Shown here in pieces: positions 5,957 through 10,425 of a stretch of 10,425 nt of DNA. The stretch comes from Streptomyces violaceoruber (GTDB taxonomy: Bacteria; Actinomycetota; Actinomycetes; Streptomycetales; Streptomycetaceae). The notes under the pieces were generated by a model. It was not told the DNA's origin. It ran no database searches and worked only from the letters and a program-made list of their open reading frames with translations. The stretch spans positions 1 through 10,425 of the forward strand of contig JODI01000154.1 in the NCBI GenBank assembly GCA_000720805.1, given 5' to 3'. Both the position numbers and the translations under genes were made by a program. Positions within the stretch are counted from its first letter, which is position 1; the number at the start of each line of letters is the position of its first letter.

Positions 5957-6904
5957 ATGATCGACGCACGGCAGTTGACCAAGAAATACGGGGAGAAGAC
6001 GGCTGTCGACGGGCTTGACTTCGTGGTGAAGCCGGGCACGGTGACCGGCTTCCTGGGGCCCAATGGTGCGGGCAAGTCCACGACCATGCGCATGATCGTC
6101 GGCCTTGACGCCCCGACGAGCGGCTCCGTCACCGTGAACGGCCACCACTACGCCCGTCACCAGGCGCCGTTGCAGGAGGTCGGCGCCCTCCTGGAGGCGA
6201 AGTCGATCCATCCGGGCCGCTCGGCGTACAACCACCTCAGGGCCCTCGCGCTGACTCACGGCATTCCGGGCAGTCGGGTCGACGAGGTCATCGGCCTCGC
6301 CGGACTGGGCAGTGTGGCGAAGAAGCGGGCCGGCGCCTTTTCTCTCGGGATGGGCCAGCGGCTCGGCATCGCCGCGGCGCTGCTGGGCGACCCGCAGACG
6401 GTGATGCTGGACGAGCCGGTCAACGGGCTGGACCCGGAAGGCGTGCTCTGGATCCGCAACCTGCTCAAGGGGCTCGCCGAGGAGGGCCGGACGGTGTTCG
6501 TGTCCTCGCACCTGATGAGCGAGATGGCCCTGGTGGCGGACCACCTGATCATCGTGGGACGGGGGCGGCTGCTGGCCGACACGACCGTGGCGGACCTGAT
6601 CCGCGAGGCGGGCGGCGACACGGTGAAGGTGACGACCCAGGACCCGGCGCGGCTGCGGGATGTGCTGGCCGGGCCGGGCGTCGACGTCACCGGCCGGATC
6701 GGCTCCGAGGAGCTTCAGGTGACCGGGCTGACCGCCCGCGAGATCGGACTCAAAGCTGCCGAACACGGGATCGCGCTGTTCGAGCTGAGCGCGCGAACTG
6801 TGTCACTGGAGGAGGCGTTCATGGACCTGACCAGGGATGCCGTGGAGTACCACGGCACCACGACCGGGATCGAGACCATCGAGGCCGCCGGGAGGCCCGC
6901 GTGA
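5957..6904 (+). CDS. ABC transporter ATP-binding protein (BcrA-like exporter family)
   Basis: This 315-residue ATPase would power the permease encoded next to it. Walker A is GPNGAGKST (34-42). The Q-loop region reads VGALLEAKSIHPGRSA (75-90), with no Gln, as is common in this export subfamily. The signature is FSLGMGQRLGIA (128-139) instead of LSGGQ, Walker B is TVMLDEP (148-154), the D-loop is NGLDP, and the switch His is in VSSH (His185). A C-terminal domain of about 100 residues follows. The family includes bacitracin and lantibiotic self-protection exporters; the substrate here is unknown. I chose the ATG at 5957 (GGAAAGA about 7 nt upstream) over the longer frame from 5885, because homology starts at IDARQLTKKYG. 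The stop overlaps the permease GTG (GTGA). It is the first gene of a four-gene operon. Confidence 0.95.
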   Translation: MIDARQLTKKYGEKTAVDGLDFVVKPGTVTGFLGPNGAGKSTTMRMIVGLDAPTSGSVTVNGHHYARHQAPLQEVGALLEAKSIHPGRSAYNHLRALALTHGIPGSRVDEVIGLAGLGSVAKKRAGAFSLGMGQRLGIAAALLGDPQTVMLDEPVNGLDPEGVLWIRNLLKGLAEEGRTVFVSSHLMSEMALVADHLIIVGRGRLLADTTVADLIREAGGDTVKVTTQDPARLRDVLAGPGVDVTGRIGSEELQVTGLTAREIGLKAAEHGIALFELSARTVSLEEAFMDLTRDAVEYHGTTTGIETIEAAGRPA

Positions 6905-7740
6905 GCACCCTCACCGCAACCGCCGAGAAACCGCGCAGCACCCCCGCCCGACCCGTCTACCGGGTCACCGGACGGCGCGTGCTGGCCTCCGAGTGGGCCA
7001 AGTTGTGGTCCCTGCGCTCGACCTGGATCACCTTGGGCCTGGGTCTGCTGTTCCTGGTGGCCTTCGGTGTCATCGCCGCGAGCCGCTACAAGTCGGGAAT
7101 CGACTCCGGCAACATGGACTCGGACTTCGCCGATTCGACGACCGTCAGCCTGTCCCTGTTCGGTACGAACTTCGCCCAGCTGGCCCTGGGTGTGCTCGGC
7201 GTGCTGGTCACGGCGGGGGAGTACTCCACCGGCATGATCCGCTCGACGCTCGCGGCGGTGCCCCGCCGGCTGCCCGTGCTGTGGTCCAAGGCGGCCGTGT
7301 TCGGGCTGGTCGCTCTGGCGGTGGGGACGCTGGGTGCGTTCGTCACCTTCCTGATCGGGAGCGGCATCGTCTCGGGCACACCCGCGGCCATGAGCTTCTC
7401 CGACGCGGGCGTCTTGCGGAGTCTGCTGGGCGCAGGGCTGTACCTCGGCCTGGTCGGGGTGATCGGCGCAGCCCTGGGCGCACTGCTGCGGTCGGTGGCC
7501 GGCGGGATCTCGGTCCTGGTGGCTTCCCTGATGCTGATCCCCGGACTGATCTCACTGCTGCCGAGCTCCTGGCAGAACGACATCAGCCCCTACCTGCCGT
7601 CGAACGCGGGTGAGGCGATGTTCGCCCTGACCCACGACTCCACGACCCTCTCGCCGGGCGCGGGACTGCTGGTCTTCCTCTGCTGGACGGTGCTGGCGCT
7701 GGGCGGCGCGGCGTACCGGCTCGTGCGCAGTGACGTCTGA
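6901..7740 (+). CDS. ABC-2 type transporter permease
   Basis: This 279-residue integral membrane protein is the partner of the ATPase just upstream. A cytoplasmic N-terminus (1-42) contains the family's SEWAKLWSLRSTW motif. About six helices follow, at roughly 43-60, 92-110, 130-155, 175-200, 203-222 and 255-273. An external loop with acidic residues lies between the first two, and the protein ends in RLVRSDV. The arrangement is that of single-subunit ABC-2 exporter permeases, which presumably dimerise with two ATPase subunits. The GTG start overlaps the ATPase stop, so synthesis is coupled. A degraded relative of its last 25 residues occurs at 4772-4867. The substrate is unknown; a peptide or hydrophobic drug is the usual type. 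Confidence 0.92.
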   Translation: MSTLTATAEKPRSTPARPVYRVTGRRVLASEWAKLWSLRSTWITLGLGLLFLVAFGVIAASRYKSGIDSGNMDSDFADSTTVSLSLFGTNFAQLALGVLGVLVTAGEYSTGMIRSTLAAVPRRLPVLWSKAAVFGLVALAVGTLGAFVTFLIGSGIVSGTPAAMSFSDAGVLRSLLGAGLYLGLVGVIGAALGALLRSVAGGISVLVASLMLIPGLISLLPSSWQNDISPYLPSNAGEAMFALTHDSTTLSPGAGLLVFLCWTVLALGGAAYRLVRSDV

Positions 7741-7767
7741 CGCCCGCACCATGGACAGGTGACGTCC

Positions 7768-9051
7768 GTGACCACCGATGACATCAGCGGGATGGGACCG
7801 CTGGTCGCCCGACTGTCCCGGGGCGGCCAGCGGCTGCGGCAGGCCGACCGGACACATCCCTGGGCGCTGGACACCGCGGTCGTCGTCCTCGTCTTCCTGA
7901 TGTTCTGCCTGCCCGACCTGATCCACGGCGGTGTGGACGACGGCGACAGTCCGCGCCGGTTCAAGCTCGCCTTCACCCACCTGCCCGTCGCGGGCATGCT
8001 GGTTCTGCAGGCAGGCCTGGTACTGCCGCTGCTGTGGCGGCGGCGCAAGCCCGCGGTGGCCTTCGGCGTCATCGCCGCGGTGTTCGTCCTGCAGTGGTCC
8101 CTGGGCGCCGCGCTGCGCGCGGACGTCGCCCTCTTCGTGGCGCTGTACAGCCTGGCCCTGCACGGGCGGATGCGGCAGTTGTCGTACGCCTGTGCAGCCG
8201 TGGCGGGCGCCATGGCACTGGTCGCGGTCCGCGTGTCCTCGGCCGTGTCCGTCGGGGACGCGCTGTTCTTCCTGCTGAGCACGGCGACCGCGGCCGTCGC
8301 GCTCGGCCTGATGGTAAGGATCCGCCGGGCCCAGCTCGCCGGACTGCGCGAGAGGGCCGCCCGGCTGGAGATCGAGCGCGACCAGCGCAGCAGACTCGCC
8401 ACGGCCACCGAACGCACCCGTGTCGCCCGCGAGATGCACGACATCGTCGGCCACAACCTGTCCGTCATCATCACGCTCGCCGACGCCGCGGCCTACGCCA
8501 CGGACATCCAACCCGCGCGAGGCAAGGAAGCCCTGCAGCTCATCGGCGACACCGGCCGACAGGCCCTCGGCGAACTACGGCGCGTGCTCGGCGTGCTGCG
8601 CGAGGCCGGTGGCGGTCCAACCGGTGGACCCGAGCTCAGCCCGCAGCCCGGCATCCTGGACCTCGGCGCCCTGTGCGCCACGGTGCGCGCCGCAGGACTG
8701 GAGGTCGTCTACCGGACCTCCGGCGACGTCGACGCCCTGGACAGTGGGGTGCAGTTGACGGTGTACCGCATCGTCCAGGAAGCCCTCACGAACACCCTGA
8801 AGCACGCCGCACCCGACACCCGGGTACACCTGGCGATCCTCGTCGAGGACAGCCGGCTGACCATTCGGGTCCAGGACACCGGCTCGGACACATCGCCCGG
8901 ACCGCCGAACGAGGAAGGACATGGCCTGGTGGGCATGCGGGAGAGAGCGGCCTTGTACGGCGGCGACGTCAGCGCGGGACCCACGGCCGGCGGAGGATGG
9001 AGCGTCGAGGCCGTCCTCGACCTCACGCCGGGAAGCGGCGGTGACCGATGA
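7768..9051 (+). CDS. Two-component sensor histidine kinase (HisKA_3) of the ABC operon
   Basis: This 427-residue sensor kinase has about six hydrophobic helices in residues 35-185 with short loops, and a charged linker (195-215). The H-box is TRVAREMHDIVGHNLS with His224. The HATPase domain shows the N-box EALTNTLKH, an acidic DTGS box and the G-box GHGLVGM. It probably senses the exported compound or transporter activity in the membrane and phosphorylates the regulator that follows. The GTG at 7768 is preferred because AGGTGA, a perfect match to the 16S tail, lies 5 nt upstream. The GTG at 7759 would add three residues but has no such site. The gap to the permease is 27 bp and the stop overlaps the regulator ATG. 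It is a paralogue of the kinase at 3400-4662. Confidence 0.93.
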   Translation: MTTDDISGMGPLVARLSRGGQRLRQADRTHPWALDTAVVVLVFLMFCLPDLIHGGVDDGDSPRRFKLAFTHLPVAGMLVLQAGLVLPLLWRRRKPAVAFGVIAAVFVLQWSLGAALRADVALFVALYSLALHGRMRQLSYACAAVAGAMALVAVRVSSAVSVGDALFFLLSTATAAVALGLMVRIRRAQLAGLRERAARLEIERDQRSRLATATERTRVAREMHDIVGHNLSVIITLADAAAYATDIQPARGKEALQLIGDTGRQALGELRRVLGVLREAGGGPTGGPELSPQPGILDLGALCATVRAAGLEVVYRTSGDVDALDSGVQLTVYRIVQEALTNTLKHAAPDTRVHLAILVEDSRLTIRVQDTGSDTSPGPPNEEGHGLVGMRERAALYGGDVSAGPTAGGGWSVEAVLDLTPGSGGDR

Positions 9052-9716
9052 CCAGCGTGCTCATCGTGGACGACCAGCCGCTGCAACGCTACGGCTTCCA
9101 CCTGCTCCTGGACTCCGTCCCCGAGACCGACGTCGTCGGTGAGGCCGGACACGGCGCCGAGGCCGTCCGCAAGACGGCCGAACTGCGCCCGGACGTCGTC
9201 CTGATGGACGTCCGCATGCCCGGCATGGACGGCATCGAGGCCACCCGCCGCATCGTCGCCGCCGGCGGCCGCTCACACGTCCTCGTGCTCACGACGTTCG
9301 ACCTCGACGAGTACGTCCACGCCGCCCTGCGGGCCGGCGCGAGCGGGTTCCTGCTCAAGGACGCGCGTCCCGAGGAACTCCTCGCCGGGATCCGGGCAGT
9401 CGCCGTCGGCGACGCGGTCATCGCCCCCGCTCTGACCCGCCGCCTCCTGGAGGAGTACGCCCAGTACGTCCCCTCCCACAGAACTGACCCGGCCGAGGAC
9501 CCGAGGCTCACCTCTCTGACCGACCGTGAACGCGAGATCCTCGTGGCCGTCGGCAAAGGCTGGACCAACGGGGAGATCGCCACGCGGTTCGTGCTGTCGG
9601 AGTCCACGGTGAAGACACATGTCGGTCGTGTCCTGGCCAAGATCGGAGCCCGCGACCGCATCCAGGCCGTGATCTTCGCCTACGACCATGGCCTCGCCCG
9701 GCCCACCGCGGACTGA
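9048..9716 (+). CDS. LuxR/NarL-family response regulator of the ABC operon
   Basis: This is a 222-residue response regulator. The receiver domain has Asp8-Asp9, phospho-acceptor Asp54 in VVLMDVRMPGMDG, the Thr in VLTTFDLDEYV (about 82) and Lys104 in FLLKDARPEELL, all canonical. After a linker rich in Pro, Asp and Glu, the LuxR DNA-binding domain covers about 155-215 (LTDREREILVAVGKG, then NGEIATRFVLSESTVKTHVG). The ATG overlaps the kinase stop (ATGA). Being last in an operon of ATPase, permease and kinase, it most likely activates its own operon when the exporter's substrate is present. The palindromes at 5826-5876 are possible binding sites. No strong terminator was found behind it; only a weak 5-bp stem occurs near 9727-9747. 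Confidence 0.95.
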   Translation: MTSVLIVDDQPLQRYGFHLLLDSVPETDVVGEAGHGAEAVRKTAELRPDVVLMDVRMPGMDGIEATRRIVAAGGRSHVLVLTTFDLDEYVHAALRAGASGFLLKDARPEELLAGIRAVAVGDAVIAPALTRRLLEEYAQYVPSHRTDPAEDPRLTSLTDREREILVAVGKGWTNGEIATRFVLSESTVKTHVGRVLAKIGARDRIQAVIFAYDHGLARPTAD

Positions 9717-10092
9717 ACCGACGAGCGGCGGCCTGGAGGAACGCCGTGGGCCCGGGAACCGAGCGCCGACGAGCAGGCCCGGATGCGGAGCTCTCAGGCG
9801 GAGGCAGGGTGCCCCGGCGGCCCGACTGCAACAAGCGTCGAACGGCCGCGCCGGGCTTGGTCAATCGGGCCGTCCGGTCCTTGGCGGCGCACACCGACAC
9901 GCGCCCCCTCGCGACGGACCGTCGCACGCTCCGGCCCGGCCGGCGGGGCGGTCTGCCGGTATCCGGGACAGCCGACGAGTGGCCGAGTCGCTCGTGCGAC
10001 CGATGCGGCGAGGGATTTCCAGGACCTCCTCGCCGGGGCCCGGTGGGCACAGGGCTCCTTCCTCCTGCGTAGAGGGCGGTCTGCCGGGTGTC
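9717..10092. other. Gene-free stretch between the ABC operon and tetR
   Basis: About 375 bp without a recognisable gene. Plus-strand frames of 108-110 codons are Arg/Pro/Gly-rich with no domain pattern, and the minus strand is the same. I found no clear terminator or repeat ends. Confidence 0.5.
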
Positions 10093-10126
10093 TACACTCA
10101 CGGGAGACGGGGTGAACTCACGGGAG
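10093..10126 (+). promoter_or_regulatory. tetR promoter and leader with direct repeat
   Basis: A possible -10 TACACT (10093-10098) has no clear -35 partner. ACTCACGGGAG occurs twice, at 10096-10106 and 10116-10126, with a 20-bp period. The first copy overlaps the -10 and the second contains part of the ribosome site. A protein bound here would affect both initiation steps. Autoregulation by the TetR protein is possible, although its relatives usually bind palindromes. Confidence 0.35.
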
Positions 10127-10134
10127 GAGTCGGG

Positions 10135-10425
10135 ATGCCGCGGAACCGCCAGCAGATCCCCCGGGAGGAGCGCACGGGTGATCTGCTAGCCGCGGCCACC
10201 GAGCTCTTTCTGGCGAAGGGCTACGACAAGACGACGATGGCGGACATCAGTTCCGCCGCGGGCGTGGCCCGGGGCAACGTCTATTGGTACTTCGACTCCA
10301 AGGACCACATCTTCGCCGCCGTCTTCAACCGCATGCTCAGTCGCGAGATCCGCATCCTCAACGAGGAGCAGGCCGGTGCCGACCCACTGAGCCGCCTGGT
10401 GCGCGGGCTGTCCGACATGCGCTAC
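10135..10425 (+). CDS. TetR-family transcriptional regulator, partial
   Basis: The first 97 residues are visible and the rest lies beyond the right edge. The N-terminal TetR DNA-binding domain is clear: LLAAATELFLAKGYDKTTMA (17-36), the helix-turn-helix ADISSAAGVARGNVYWYF (36-53) and DSKDHIFAAVF (54-64). The ligand-binding domain starts near residue 70 and is cut off, so no ligand or target can be suggested. The ATG has a strong GGAGGAG site 5 nt upstream. The gene appears to be its own transcription unit, separated from the ABC operon by about 400 bp. Confidence 0.92.
   Translation, partial: MPRNRQQIPREERTGDLLAAATELFLAKGYDKTTMADISSAAGVARGNVYWYFDSKDHIFAAVFNRMLSREIRILNEEQAGADPLSRLVRGLSDMRY

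Noticed and set aside
7552..8511. Minus-strand open frame of 319 codons
   Set aside because: Antisense to the permease end and kinase; composition typical of a GC-driven shadow frame.
8034..9044. Plus-strand open frame of 336 codons in an alternative frame
   Set aside because: Overlaps the kinase frame entirely and is extremely Arg-rich; the kinase frame carries all the motifs.
9746..10115. Plus-strand frames of 108-110 codons before tetR
   Set aside because: No domain, no convincing ribosome site, low-complexity Arg/Pro/Gly composition.

Overview
The window reads as high-GC actinobacterial DNA, most likely from a Streptomyces or close relative. Intact genes have strongly G/C-biased third codon positions, GTG starts are common, adjacent genes overlap by ATGA/GTGA, and the families present (LuxR-type two-component pairs, BcrA-like ABC exporters, MarR and TetR regulators, a Tat-exported HbpS/GlcG-like protein) are typical of that group. 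No RNA gene, CRISPR array or complete insertion sequence was seen.

Left part (1-2078, minus strand). A MarR-family regulator (562-1125), apparently with a leaderless transcript, lies upstream of a Tat-exported heme-binding HbpS/GlcG-like protein whose C-terminus is cut off by the window edge (1-289). The 272 bp between them hold a good promoter, two near-perfect 16-bp palindromes and a third half-site, all on about the same helix face. A 34-codon ORF overlaps the start of the HbpS-like gene by ATGA. Further right is a decayed block. The tail of a SnoaL/NTF2-like protein runs in frame, probably through a one-base frameshift, into the first ~43 residues of a maleylacetate-reductase-like protein. 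This looks like the wreck of an aromatic-catabolism operon.

Middle (2079-5956). After about 600 bp of unrecognised sequence and a cluster of GC-rich hairpins comes a minus-strand two-component pair: LuxR-type response regulator (2738-3403) and histidine kinase (3400-4662), overlapping by ATGA. Upstream of the kinase is only the C-terminal tail of an ABC-2 permease (4772-4867). Next, on the plus strand, is a frameshifted receiver-domain fragment abutting the last ~36 residues of an aldo/keto reductase (5275-5541).

Right part (5826-9716, plus strand). A complete four-gene operon follows a pair of palindromes: ABC ATPase (5957), ABC-2 permease (6901), histidine kinase (7768) and response regulator (9048), with 4-bp overlaps or short gaps. 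This matches drug- or peptide-export/self-protection modules in which the kinase-regulator pair controls the transporter. The left-hand pair with its permease stub looks like a second, divergent copy of the same module that lost its transporter.

Right edge. After about 400 bp without a recognisable gene, a TetR-family regulator begins at 10135 and runs off the window. Its promoter/leader contains an 11-bp direct repeat with a 20-bp period.
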